The notes under the pieces were generated by a model. The model was not told the origin of the DNA and made no database searches. It saw only the letters and a program-made list of their open reading frames with translations. Below are positions 1 to 6,114 of a stretch of DNA of 6,138 nt, piece by piece. The position numbers and the translations under genes were made by a program. The DNA lies in contig CAMXXM010000089.1 in NCBI GenBank assembly GCA_947253195.1, positions 1 through 6,138 on the forward strand, written 5' to 3'. This DNA comes from an uncultured Porphyromonas sp. (GTDB taxonomy: Bacteria; Bacteroidota; Bacteroidia; Bacteroidales; Porphyromonadaceae). Position 1 is the stretch's first letter, and every line of letters starts with the position of its first letter.

Positions 1-398
1 ATAGAGAGCAGCTCCGTCGCGTTGGCGAGCTGCTGGATCAGCTCCATATACTCCTCCGTGTCGTAGTCGGTGCGGGTAGCCACCTCCTCAGTCAGCCGGT
101 CAACTGTCGCCTTAAGCTCCAGCTCCTTGGAGAAAGCCTTGCGGGCCTCCTCGCGGACGGTTCGCTCATCATTGAGCATCATGTACTGCGGCAGGTACCC
201 AATCTCTGCCCCCTTGGCCAAGGCGACAGACCCCTCCGTCGGGGCGTTGAGCCCCGCGATGATATTGAGAAGGGTGGTCTTGCCGGCACCGTTGCGCCCG
301 GCGAGCGCTATCCGCTCCCCGGCATTGACCTGTAGATTGATGTCTGAGAAGAGTACGGTGGCGCCAAAGGAGACGCCGACGTGACTAAGAGTGAGCAT
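1..398 (-). CDS. ABC-F family ATPase, N-terminal part (runs off left edge)
   Basis: The visible part is the first 132 residues of a protein that starts at the ATG at 398-396 (MLTLSHVGVSFG) and continues past base 1. It shows the first half of an ABC nucleotide-binding domain: an aromatic-containing beta strand at the start, a perfect Walker A (GRNGAGKTT, residues 34-42), and the Q-loop in the form GYLPQ (67-71). The residues after the Q-loop, with an acidic, helical stretch (TDYDTEEYMELIQQL), resemble soluble ABC-F proteins (Uup/EttA/YheS type), which carry two ABC domains and act on ribosomes, rather than transporter ATPases. The second ABC domain and the linker lie outside the window, so the subgroup (housekeeping or antibiotic-resistance ABC-F) cannot be told. 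It is the last visible gene of the minus-strand operon, 9 bases after the glycosyltransferase-like gene. The family call is by remembered resemblance. Confidence 0.88.
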   Translation of the reverse strand, partial: MLTLSHVGVSFGATVLFSDINLQVNAGERIALAGRNGAGKTTLLNIIAGLNAPTEGSVALAKGAEIGYLPQYMMLNDERTVREEARKAFSKELELKATVDRLTEEVATRTDYDTEEYMELIQQLANATELLS

Positions 399-407
399 GG
401 TGTGATG

Positions 408-1328
408 TTAGGTGGTGATAATCGTGGGAGACGAGTAGATGCTCAGCGCCTCTGATCGTATGTGTCCCATGGTGGAGGCTACGGCGCTGTAGGCGCTATT
501 CGGCGTGGTGAGGATCTTGGTGCTCTGGGAGAGCGCGAGCAGGTCGCCATAGATCTCGATCAGCCCGTCTACTGACGTGCCGTCCGACATGGAGGAGGGG
601 GCGATGATCCTCGAGCTGTAGAGCGTCTGGAGTCGCTCCCGCTCGTCGTGAGAGGTGGTGGTGACGAAGAAGGAGGTGCCGGGATCAGCGACCACGATCT
701 CGTACATCCGCTTGATGAATAGCTCTATCGGGCTGTCCTGCATCGACACGGACGAGTCGCGGTCTATGTGGATCCCGACGATGTTGTTGTGCCACGAGGA
801 GAGGCGGGAGTTGCGCACGTTGATCACCTCGATATTGGGAAGTAGCGGGCTGTACATGTCTCGCGAGCGAGTCAGCTCCAGCCCTGTCTCGATGAATAGC
901 CTGTGGTGTCTCCGGCGGAATATCAGCTCCAGCTGCTCCGGTGCATGTGCCAGCAGATCCTTGATCTTGTCGTCCGTCAGCACGCTGTCGAAGGAGACCA
1001 TCAGGAAGGGCGCCGAGAGCCAGACATTCCCCTTGTCGGGATAGCGGTTGCTGATCCAGTCGACCCACTTCGCCTCCCTGATCGTGATCTCCTCCCTCCT
1101 CATCTGGGGGTCAAGGGTGAATAGCCGATTGGACGGAGCCATGAAGTCCTCGGTCTCAAACCAGATGATCTCCAATGGTCTGCAGTACTTCCTCGCCAGG
1201 GCAATGGTGGAGGCCACGGCACGAAGCCGTTCTCCCAGCCCGCCGATCGGCACCAGCGTGATCTTTCCCGACGGGTCAGGGGTGAGCCGGTCCGCTCTCT
1301 CTTGGTCAGTCTTTGTGGATGTATTCAT
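408..1328 (-). CDS. NodZ / O-fucosyltransferase-like glycosyltransferase family protein
   Basis: A 306-residue protein with no signal peptide or membrane segment. A glycine-rich motif sits near the N-terminus (GGLGERLRA, 29-37), followed by [15 protein letters not shown]; then a central GIHIDRDSS (185-193) followed by [12 protein letters not shown], a strand ending [10 protein letters not shown], and a C-terminal [19 protein letters not shown]. This order matches the Bacteroidota family I know with GGLGNRMRAIASA and HIRRTDN signatures, related to NodZ-type fucosyltransferases, where the HxRR arginine contacts the GDP-sugar. Here that position is Asp189, so activity or donor may differ. The ATG at 1328 was preferred over a TTG at 1355 because it overlaps the tdk stop as ATGA, pointing to translational coupling, and because the nine extra residues add nothing recognisable. 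A role in glycan or surface polysaccharide synthesis is inference; no other sugar gene is nearby. Confidence 0.6.
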   Translation of the reverse strand: MNTSTKTDQERADRLTPDPSGKITLVPIGGLGERLRAVASTIALARKYCRPLEIIWFETEDFMAPSNRLFTLDPQMRREEITIREAKWVDWISNRYPDKGNVWLSAPFLMVSFDSVLTDDKIKDLLAHAPEQLELIFRRRHHRLFIETGLELTRSRDMYSPLLPNIEVINVRNSRLSSWHNNIVGIHIDRDSSVSMQDSPIELFIKRMYEIVVADPGTSFFVTTTSHDERERLQTLYSSRIIAPSSMSDGTSVDGLIEIYGDLLALSQSTKILTTPNSAYSAVASTMGHIRSEALSIYSSPTIITT

Positions 1329-1939
1329 AGGCGATTGAGACGCTTGAGATAACAATTACGACAGAGGGGCTCGTACTCCGCTTTTGCCCCCACGAGCACC
1401 TGCTTCCGGTCGGCGGCCAGGCGGTAGGAGTAGAGGGCCGGGGCGCCACAGGAGACACAGATGGCGTGCACCTTGAGCACCCGGTCGGCGACCGCCATCA
1501 GTCGCGGCATGCAGCCAAAGGGCTTCCGCTCGTAGTCCATATCCAGTCCTGAGACAACCACCCTGATGCCGTTGTCGGCCATCTGTAGGCAGATGTCTAC
1601 CAAGGTGGTGTCAAAGAACTGCCCCTCATCGATCCCCACCACCTGAGCATCCGAGCTCAGGAGAAGGATCGTCTCCGGGCGCGCCACGGCGGTAGCCTCG
1701 AGCGTATTGCGATCGTGGCTGACCACGTCCCCCTGTGAGTAGCGAGTGTCGATCAGGGGCTTAAAAACCTGTACCCGCTGGCGTGCGATCACCGCCCTCC
1801 GGAGACGGCGCATCAGCTCCTCCGTCTTACCGGAAAACATCGACCCCACGATCACCTCGATGCTTCCACGGGCGGGGAAGCCGTTATTGGGTCGCTCGTA
1901 GAGACCCTCGTGCATGCGCTCGTCCAGCTCCTCCTCCAT
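1325..1939 (-). CDS. tdk: Thymidine kinase (type II, zinc-containing)
   Basis: Phosphorylates thymidine to dTMP with ATP in the cytoplasm (pyrimidine salvage). The 204-residue product has every hallmark of the TK1-like family: P-loop GSMFSGKT (residues 32-39), the DEGQFF Walker B/active-site motif (104-109, with Glu105 the expected general base), the [12 protein letters not shown] loop (131-142), and two zinc-binding Cys pairs, CVSC (161/164) and CRNC (193/196). Near the C-terminus EYEPLCR matches the thymidine-binding lasso. Length is close to the usual 190-200, with an extra acidic N-terminal tail of about 25 residues. The ATG at 1939 shares its A with the ispG stop (TGATG), so this start is preferred over a GTG at 1969 inside ispG. 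Its own TGA overlaps the next gene's ATG. It is probably translated by coupling within the ispG operon. Confidence 0.96.
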   Translation of the reverse strand: MEEELDERMHEGLYERPNNGFPARGSIEVIVGSMFSGKTEELMRRLRRAVIARQRVQVFKPLIDTRYSQGDVVSHDRNTLEATAVARPETILLLSSDAQVVGIDEGQFFDTTLVDICLQMADNGIRVVVSGLDMDYERKPFGCMPRLMAVADRVLKVHAICVSCGAPALYSYRLAADRKQVLVGAKAEYEPLCRNCYLKRLNRL

Positions 1940-3588
1940 CACGCTTCCTTTTCCTTCCAGTCGCCGCACTCCCTGATGAGGTCGACCAAGTGATCTACCG
2001 CCTCGCCCTGCGGGATCCCGCGCCGCACTCTCTCCTTGCCGTGGTAGAGGTCGACCCGTCCGGGGGTCGAGCCCACGTAGCCGTAGTCGGCGTCCGCCAT
2101 CTCCCCGGGGCCATTGACGATACAGCCCATGACGCCTATCTTGAGTCCCTTGAGGTGCGAGGTGGCCGCCTTTACCCTTGCGACCGTCTCCTGGAGGTCA
2201 AAGAGCGTCCGCCCACAGCCGGGGCAGGAGATGAATTCGGTCCTTGAGATCCTCCTCCGGCTTGCCTGTAGCAGTCCAAAGGCGAGCCGAACCGCCTCTC
2301 TGCCGCTCAGGTGCGGGCCCGAGACGTAGAGCCCCTCTCCCTGCCCGCGCAGCAGGGCTGCTCCCACAGCATAGCCGAGCCTTACCGCCGCCTCGTCCGC
2401 CTGCCCCTCGGCAGAGATCCCTATTATATATGGTGTGGTCATCACCTCATCCAGTGCTCTCAGCATCGCGGGAGCGTCGGGGTGCGTGAGCCTCACGATC
2501 AGGTGTCCCCCCTCCGGGAGGTCGGGGATCTCCCCTCGTAGTGCCTCCCTGCCGGTGACCGTCACCAGGCGGGGATCAGAGCGTACCAGGTCGGGGCAGC
2601 AGTCTCTCTCATAGGTGTCGACCTCCCCGATGACCAAGGGCGTACTCGATGGTCTCACGGGGTGTGGGGTGACAGAAGAAGAGTCAAGGGAAATGGGCTC
2701 AGCCTCGGCGGACTGCTCCATACATTCGACCAAGATCCTTGCCGGCTTAATCTCCTGCTCCGGGGGCTCGCTCAGTGACACGCGGATGGTGTCGCCCAGC
2801 CCCTCGCTCAGCAGCGCACCGATGCCGACGGCGCTCTTGATGCGACCGTCCTCGGCATCTCCCGCCTCGGTCACGCCGAGGTGAAGCGGGTAGTGCATGT
2901 CCCTCCTCTCCATCTCGCTCACCAGCAGGCGTACCGCCTCCGTCATCAGCACGGCATTGGAGGACTTGAGCGAGATCACGACGTCATCAAAGCCCTTCCG
3001 CCGGCACACCTCGAGGAACTCCATGCAGCTCTCCACCATCCCCGGCGCCGTGTCCCCGTAGCGAGACATGATCCGGTCGGAGAGTGACCCGTGATTGACC
3101 CCGATGCGGATCGCCGTGCCGTGCGATCGGCAGTGGTCGAGGAAGTCGGCAAACTTGCTCTGCAGCTCCTCCAGCTCGTGCGCATACTCGGCATCGGTGT
3201 ACTCCACCCGCTCGAAGACGCGGGCCGGGTCGTAGAAGTTGCCCGGATTGATCCGCACCTTCTCCACATGCTTGGCAGCCTCGTAGGCGGCCTTGGGATT
3301 GAAGTGCACATCCGCAACCAGCGGGATCCGGCTGCCGGACTCCCGGAGCCGGTCGTGTATCTGACCTATCGCCCTCGCCTCCCTCACGCCCTGTGTCGTG
3401 AAGCGAACCAATTCTCCTCCCGCCTCGGCGATGCGCTTCGCCTGCGCTACGCTCGCCTCGATGTCGTTGGTATCCACATTGGCCATCGACTGGATCACGA
3501 TCGGGTACCCCCCTCCGATGATGAGGTGGTCGCCGACGTGCACCGCCGTGGTGGGGCGTCTGTGGTATTTGATAAGTCTCTCTGTCAT
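1939..3588 (-). CDS. ispG: 4-hydroxy-3-methylbut-2-enyl diphosphate synthase, large form
   Basis: Penultimate enzyme of the MEP isoprenoid pathway: reductively converts MEcPP to HMBPP using a [4Fe-4S] cluster. The 549-residue protein has an N-terminal TIM-barrel domain with [11 protein letters not shown] (32-42), ADVHFNP (92-98) and KVRINPGNF (110-118), then [12 protein letters not shown] and LGVTEAGD. A poorly conserved middle domain follows (roughly 290-440), as in the large IspG of Bacteroidota, Chlamydiae and plants. The C-terminal cluster domain carries CPGC (Cys455, Cys458) and GCIVNGPGE (Cys489, Glu496), giving the three Cys and one Glu ligands. I recall about 600 residues for Bacteroidota homologues, so the inserted domain seems compact. 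The ATG at 3588 ([11 protein letters not shown]) is chosen although the frame stays open to 3888: the upstream part is the translated tandem repeat, and a good promoter lies at 3609-3616. It heads the operon with tdk. Confidence 0.96.
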   Translation of the reverse strand: MTERLIKYHRRPTTAVHVGDHLIIGGGYPIVIQSMANVDTNDIEASVAQAKRIAEAGGELVRFTTQGVREARAIGQIHDRLRESGSRIPLVADVHFNPKAAYEAAKHVEKVRINPGNFYDPARVFERVEYTDAEYAHELEELQSKFADFLDHCRSHGTAIRIGVNHGSLSDRIMSRYGDTAPGMVESCMEFLEVCRRKGFDDVVISLKSSNAVLMTEAVRLLVSEMERRDMHYPLHLGVTEAGDAEDGRIKSAVGIGALLSEGLGDTIRVSLSEPPEQEIKPARILVECMEQSAEAEPISLDSSSVTPHPVRPSSTPLVIGEVDTYERDCCPDLVRSDPRLVTVTGREALRGEIPDLPEGGHLIVRLTHPDAPAMLRALDEVMTTPYIIGISAEGQADEAAVRLGYAVGAALLRGQGEGLYVSGPHLSGREAVRLAFGLLQASRRRISRTEFISCPGCGRTLFDLQETVARVKAATSHLKGLKIGVMGCIVNGPGEMADADYGYVGSTPGRVDLYHGKERVRRGIPQGEAVDHLVDLIRECGDWKEKEA

Positions 3589-3608
3589 GGCGCTCTGCTC
3601 TTTTGACG

Positions 3609-3616
3609 CAAAGTTA
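3609..3616 (-). promoter_or_regulatory. Bacteroidota-type -7 box for the ispG operon
   Basis: On the minus strand this reads TAACTTTG, an exact match to the Bacteroidota -7 consensus TAnnTTTG. It sits 20 bases before the ispG ATG, which would place transcription start at about 3602 and give a very short leader with no clear Shine-Dalgarno, normal for this phylum. No clear TTTG -33 element is seen about 20 bases further up, so strength is uncertain. It supports the start at 3588, because any upstream start codon would lie before or within the promoter. Confidence 0.65.
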
Positions 3617-3669
3617 CCACATTTACCGCAGGAGACGGGCATGCGGCAGTCTCTTGTGGAAGCGACTCG

Positions 3670-3805
3670 AGTCCCGTAGGGATGAAACTGCAGTCCCGTA
3701 GGGATGAAACTATAGTCCCGTAGGGATGGAACTGCAGTCCCGTAGGGGTGAAACTCCAGTCCCAAGGGCGGGGACTCCGGTCTCGAGGGATGAAACTCCC
3801 TCGAG
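3670..3805. repeat. 22-bp tandem repeat array, four good copies plus two degenerate ones
   Basis: Four consecutive 22-bp units begin at 3670, 3692, 3714 and 3736. Each reads AGTCCCGTAGGGATGAAACT plus two variable bases, with single changes in units 3 and 4. Unit 5 (from 3758) is degenerate and G-rich, and unit 6 (about 3780-3805) is rearranged into a hairpin. Within each unit CCC-GTA-GGG is a small inverted repeat, flanked by AGT and ACT that could also pair. There are no spacers, so it is not a CRISPR array. The array lies about 55 bases upstream of the ispG -7 box, in non-coding DNA. Copy number may vary between strains. Confidence 0.9.
3782..3805. repeat. Perfect 9-bp inverted repeat at the distal end of the array
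   Basis: CTCGAGGGA at 3782-3790 and TCCCTCGAG at 3797-3805 are perfect reverse complements around the 6-base loop TGAAAC. The loop and inner arms are the same GGGATGAAACT core found in the tandem units, so this looks like a repeat unit that gained a longer complementary arm. No T-tract follows on either strand, so it is not called a terminator. A shorter palindrome, GGGGTCGGGACCCC, lies nearby at 3841-3854. Confidence 0.85.
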
Positions 3806-3854
3806 TATCCTCGTGAGCCAATGATTTTGGTACCTTTGAGGGGGTCGGGACCCC

Positions 3855-4005
3855 GCGTCTCGCCACGACATTCCCCGAATACCTTCATCCGTTCCGCACT
3901 TAGCCGGACACGAGAAGTATGACCTTCCTTATGTGCAAGGATGCAGGCTTTACTTCCGCATTTTCATTCGTCCCCGCCAAGTGAGGAGGAAAGAGGAAAT
4001 CAAAG
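3855..4005. other. Rest of the intergenic region between ispG and rhuM
   Basis: Together with the promoter, the repeat array and the small ORF, this completes a gap of about 460 bases between ispG and the rhuM pseudogene. I find no gene, RNA or exact TAnnTTTG promoter for the plus-strand genes in this piece. From about 3981 it becomes purine-rich (GAGGAGGAAAGAGG), which could be a ribosome binding site for the tiny ORF at 4006. Confidence 0.5.
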
Positions 4006-4050
4006 ATGCTGTATCTACTCACGAATAAACTAACTCCGAGGAGACAATAG
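4006..4050 (+). CDS. Possible 14-codon leader ORF directly before rhuM
   Basis: ATG at 4006 opens a 14-residue frame (MLYLLTNKLTPRRQ) whose TAG at 4048-4050 directly abuts the rhuM ATG at 4051, in the same frame. It is preceded by a purine-rich GAGGAGGAAAGAGG, and its last codons (AGG AGA) form the Shine-Dalgarno of rhuM. This could couple translation or control access to the rhuM start. Chance is equally possible for an ORF this short; there is no homology evidence. Confidence 0.25.
   Translation: MLYLLTNKLTPRRQ
4038..4044 (+). promoter_or_regulatory. Shine-Dalgarno of rhuM
   Basis: GAGGAGA lies 6 bases before the ATG at 4051 and fixes that start, which also matches where RhuM-family proteins begin (a short IILY-type strand, here LILYTG). 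A good Shine-Dalgarno stands out here because the neighbouring core genes lack one. Confidence 0.6.
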
Positions 4051-5038
4051 ATGGATAGCAAACTAATATTATACACCGGTAACTCTGGTGAGGTCAGCGT
4101 GCAGGTACGATATGAGGATGGTACCTTTTGGCTGACACAGAAACGTATGTCGGAGCTCTTTAACGTAAATGTCAGTACTATTAATGAGCACTTGAGGAGT
4201 GTCTTCGACTCAGGAGCACTATCGGAAGAGGGAACTATTCGGAAATTCCGAATAAGGGTCTCGCTCAGTAAGTCGTGAGGTCTCTCTCTATCCTCTGGAA
4301 GCGATCATCGCGGTAGGCTATCGTGTCAATTCAGACCAGGCGACACAATTTAGACGCTGGGCTACGAAGACGCTCAATGAGTTCATCACCAAGGGCTATG
4401 TCTTAGACAAGAAGCGACTGAAACAAGGCGAGAGCTTTGGGCATGACTACTTTAAGGAGTTGCTCGAGGATATCCGAGAGATAAGAGCTAGCGAACGTAG
4501 GTTTTATCAGAAGATTACTGATATCTATGCACTTGCCATAGACTACGACAAAGAGGCTCCTGAGACGAAGCGATTCTTTGCAACGGTGCAAAACAAGCTA
4601 CACTGGGCAATCTCCGGGCAGACGGCTGCTGAAATCATTTACAATGGGGCAGATGCTAAGCTTCCCCACATGGGGCTTACGACATGGCGCCACGCTCCGG
4701 ACGGCAAAGTGATGAAGTCTGACGTCACGGTCGCAAAGAACTACCTCGATCAGAAGCATATGTCTGCCATCAATCGCCTGGTCTCTGCTTACTTAGACCT
4801 AGCCGAGGATCGTGCAGAGCAGCAGATCCCCATGACCATGAAGGAGTGGAGTACACTGCTCGATGGCTTTATAACTATAGCAGGTAGACCGCTACTGAAC
4901 AATGCCGGACATATATCCGCCCTTGAGGCTAAGCTAAAGGCTGAGCAAGAGTACGAAGTCTTTCGCCAACAGCAAGACCTGGACTATGTCTCAGACTTTG
5001 ACAAGGAGGTAAGAAGATTAAAAGGAGACAAGAATTAG
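4051..5038 (+). pseudogene. rhuM: RhuM-family protein gene, disrupted by a frameshift
   Basis: The N-terminal piece (68 residues in frame to 4254) has the family start and a helix-turn-helix-like segment, WLTQKRMSELFNVNVSTINE (27-46). It then hits TGA at 4276-4278. The rest continues in another frame from 4256 to TAG at 5036-5038 (260 residues), with IIAVGYRVNSDQATQFRRWA, the REIRASERRFYQKITDIYA core, and NKLHWAISGQTAAEIIY. From remembered homologues about four residues are missing between KFRI and GSR, so an 11-base deletion explains both the gap and the shift; adding 11 restores about 332 residues, the family's usual size. Homologues (Salmonella SPI-3 RhuM; many near type I restriction loci) have no settled function. 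The gene is clearly lower in GC than its neighbours (24 of 60 at 4501-4560 against 41 of 60 at 3001-3060), consistent with transfer. A sequencing error is possible. Confidence 0.9.
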
Positions 5039-5053
5039 AAAACAACCAATACC

Positions 5054-5494
5054 ATGAGACGAGATATAGTCAACACAACACTTCCCACAGGCTACCCTGT
5101 CTGCACCTCCGAGAGCTGCACCCTGCGTAAGCACTGCCTGCATGCGCTGGTTGCGCCGGAGGTGCTGAGGACGTCGCAGGTCTATCCGCTGATCAATGCG
5201 CACCACCCCGACTACCGGGAGGGTACTGCCTGTACCCTCTACCGTCCGGATACGCCGGAGCGGTATGCCAGAGGCTTCGCTCGGGCGATGAGTGAGCTGA
5301 GCCGGAGGAACTACGATGCCTGCACCGGTCATATGATCGGACGGTGCTCGAAGACGCAATTCTACCGCCTCAAGCGGGGCGACCTCCCCCTTTCTCCTCG
5401 GGAGCAGCAGGAGGTGGCGGAGATACTTCGGGCATTCGGGTATGAGGGGGATGAGCCCTTCGACAGCTATGAGATGCGCTATACCTGGGACTAA
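5054..5494 (+). CDS. Small Cys-containing protein resembling Bacteroidota DUF6078
   Basis: A 146-residue cytoplasmic-looking protein of unknown function, with no signal peptide or membrane segment. Near the N-terminus it has a cysteine cluster (Cys17, Cys22, Cys28) and another Cys at 60 in ACTLYRPD, followed by YARGFARAMSEL (71-82). The C-terminal half has KTQFYRLKRGDLPLSPREQQ, then an acidic tail ending in aromatic residues (YEMRYTWD). The layout of early Cys-x(4)-Cys-x(5)-Cys, YARGF, a YRLKRGD-like turn, and LSPxEQ then resembles the Bacteroidota family I remember as DUF6078. The Cys set could bind metal, which is inference. The gene follows the rhuM pseudogene by 15 bases in the same direction, but its base use is GC-rich like the core genes (38 of 60 at 5161-5220), so it may not share rhuM's origin. 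An HNH remnant begins right at its stop. Confidence 0.7.
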   Translation: MRRDIVNTTLPTGYPVCTSESCTLRKHCLHALVAPEVLRTSQVYPLINAHHPDYREGTACTLYRPDTPERYARGFARAMSELSRRNYDACTGHMIGRCSKTQFYRLKRGDLPLSPREQQEVAEILRAFGYEGDEPFDSYEMRYTWD

Positions 5495-5581
5495 CTACAG
5501 AGAGTATATGGCGGCACGATGACAGCCGACAACTGTCAGATGCTCTGCAAGACGCACAATAGACAGAAGGGAAACCGATGA
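5495..5581 (+). pseudogene. 3' remnant of an HNH endonuclease gene
   Basis: Directly after the DUF6078-like stop, an open stretch of 28 codons ends at TGA (5579-5581). Its last 25 codons encode GGTMTADNCQMLCKTHN followed by RQKGNR. This is the C-terminal half of the HNH fold: the GG-x-T turn, the central Asn of DNCQ, and the LCK-x-HN-x-x-KGN end. The first half, including the catalytic DH/HH and proline-containing strand, is absent; the preceding codons (LQRVY) do not resemble it. There is no start codon with a ribosome site, so this is not a working gene. It points to a deletion or recombination that joined the DUF6078-like gene to the tail of a lost nuclease. The family call is by motif; confidence in remnant status is high, in the parent subfamily low. 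Confidence 0.75.
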
Positions 5582-5601
5582 AGCCCTCTCTCCGCACAGG
5601 T

Positions 5602-5638
5602 ACAAAAAATACGCCCTAAGCAAAAAAGCTTAGAGCGT
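5602..5638 (-). terminator. Rho-independent terminator after tRNA-Leu
   Basis: ACGCCCTAAGC (5611-5621) and GCTTAGAGCGT (5628-5638) form an 11-bp stem with one mismatch and an AAAAAA loop. On the minus strand the stem is followed by ATTTTTTGT (5610-5602), a proper U-tract. On the plus strand only CAAAAACC follows, so it works for minus-strand transcripts, that is the tRNA-Leu transcript whose 3' end lies 55 bases upstream. Confidence 0.85.
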
Positions 5639-5693
5639 CAAAAACCAAAACTTACAATCTATGAAAACTAATCATCAATCTTACCTAAACGAG

Positions 5694-5775
5694 TGCGGCT
5701 GAAGGGACTCGAACCCTTACGGATTTCTCCACCAGATCCTAAGTCTGGCGCGGCTACCAATTACGCCACAGCCGC
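5694..5775 (-). tRNA. tRNA-Leu, anticodon UAG
   Basis: The minus strand folds into a complete class II tRNA of 82 bases without encoded CCA. The acceptor stem pairs GCGGCTG with CAGCCGC, with A as discriminator base. The anticodon arm is CCAGA, loop CTTAGGA, TCTGG, placing TAG at positions 34-36, so it reads CUN leucine codons. A long variable arm (GGA/TCC) is typical of leucine tRNA, and the T-arm is AAGGG, loop TTCGAGT, CCCTT. CCA must be added after transcription, since CTC follows the discriminator. The 3' end faces the rhuM/HNH segment, the usual side for integration next to a tRNA gene, but I find no second copy of the tRNA 3' end in the window. Confidence 0.97.
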
Positions 5776-5864
5776 TTATTGTCCGTGGCTCCCCCAAGTC
5801 TATCTGCTACCCGCAGGAGGGACGCTTTTCCCAAAGAATCATCCTCCTTCTTTCTTTTCGCCTG

Positions 5865-5894
5865 CAAAGATACTATTTTTCTCGTTATGTGCAA
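5865..5894 (-). promoter_or_regulatory. Promoter of tRNA-Leu
   Basis: On the minus strand TTG (5894-5892) is separated by 19 bases from TATCTTTG (5872-5865), a very good fit to the Bacteroidota consensus of a TTG-containing -33 box, 19-21 bases, then TAnnTTTG. Transcription would start at about 5858 and give a leader of roughly 80 bases before the mature tRNA 5' end. The leader holds AAGGAGG (5849-5843) and a complementary CCTCC (5820-5816) that could pair. It lies downstream of the Sua5-family stop, so the tRNA need not depend on that gene's transcript. Confidence 0.75.
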
Positions 5895-5950
5895 GCGGGG
5901 AAACTAAATATTTTTACTCTCCTATCGCCATCCGGTCATCGCCCGCACTC

Positions 5951-6114
5951 CTAAAGCTGCAACTGCTCGGGTCCCTCACGCACAATGGTGTAGGGCTCCG
6001 ACGTGCAGTCGATGATCGCCGACTCCTGCAGGCTGCCGATGCCGCCGTCCACCACATGCTCCACCTTGTCGCTCCAGAGCTCGTTAATCAGCTCGGGATT
6101 GAAGTCGTATGCGA
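5951..6114 (-). CDS. Sua5/YciO/YrdC-family protein, C-terminus only
   Basis: The last 53 residues, ending at TAG (5953-5951), are visible; the rest lies beyond the right end. The pattern AYDFNPELI, then VEHVVDGGIGSLQESAIIDCT, then EPYTIVREGPEQL matches the end of the YrdC domain: an acidic start, the DGG-x-G turn, the [ST]-[ATV]-[IV]-[IV]-D strand, and the closing IVREG. These proteins either make threonylcarbamoyl-AMP for t6A37 of ANN-decoding tRNAs (Sua5/TsaC) or belong to the less understood YciO branch; the visible part cannot separate them. No Sua5 C-terminal extension follows, so it is the single-domain kind. Just upstream the frame is closed by TAA (6124-6122) inside adapter sequence, an assembly artefact and not a biological truncation. 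Confidence 0.82.

Noticed and set aside
70..384. Plus-strand open frames across 70-3680 and the minus-strand frame at 5018-5359
   Set aside because: They lie antisense or out of frame within clear genes, show no domain pattern, and are expected in GC-rich DNA.
1940..1969. GTG start at 1969 for tdk, adding 10 residues
   Set aside because: The ATG at 1939 overlaps the ispG stop and the extra residues only re-read ispG's 3' end.
3670..3805. CRISPR array
   Set aside because: Units are contiguous with no spacers and there are no cas genes.
3589..3888. Open frame extending IspG by 100 residues at its N-terminus
   Set aside because: It translates the 22-bp repeat and passes through the promoter; IspG homology begins at MTERL (3588).
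4250..4280. Programmed ribosomal frameshift in rhuM
   Set aside because: No slippery heptamer is seen, and conserved residues appear to be missing at the junction, which a shift would not restore.
5611..5638. Terminator for the plus-strand rhuM/DUF6078 genes
   Set aside because: No T-tract follows on the plus strand; the U-tract lies on the minus-strand side.
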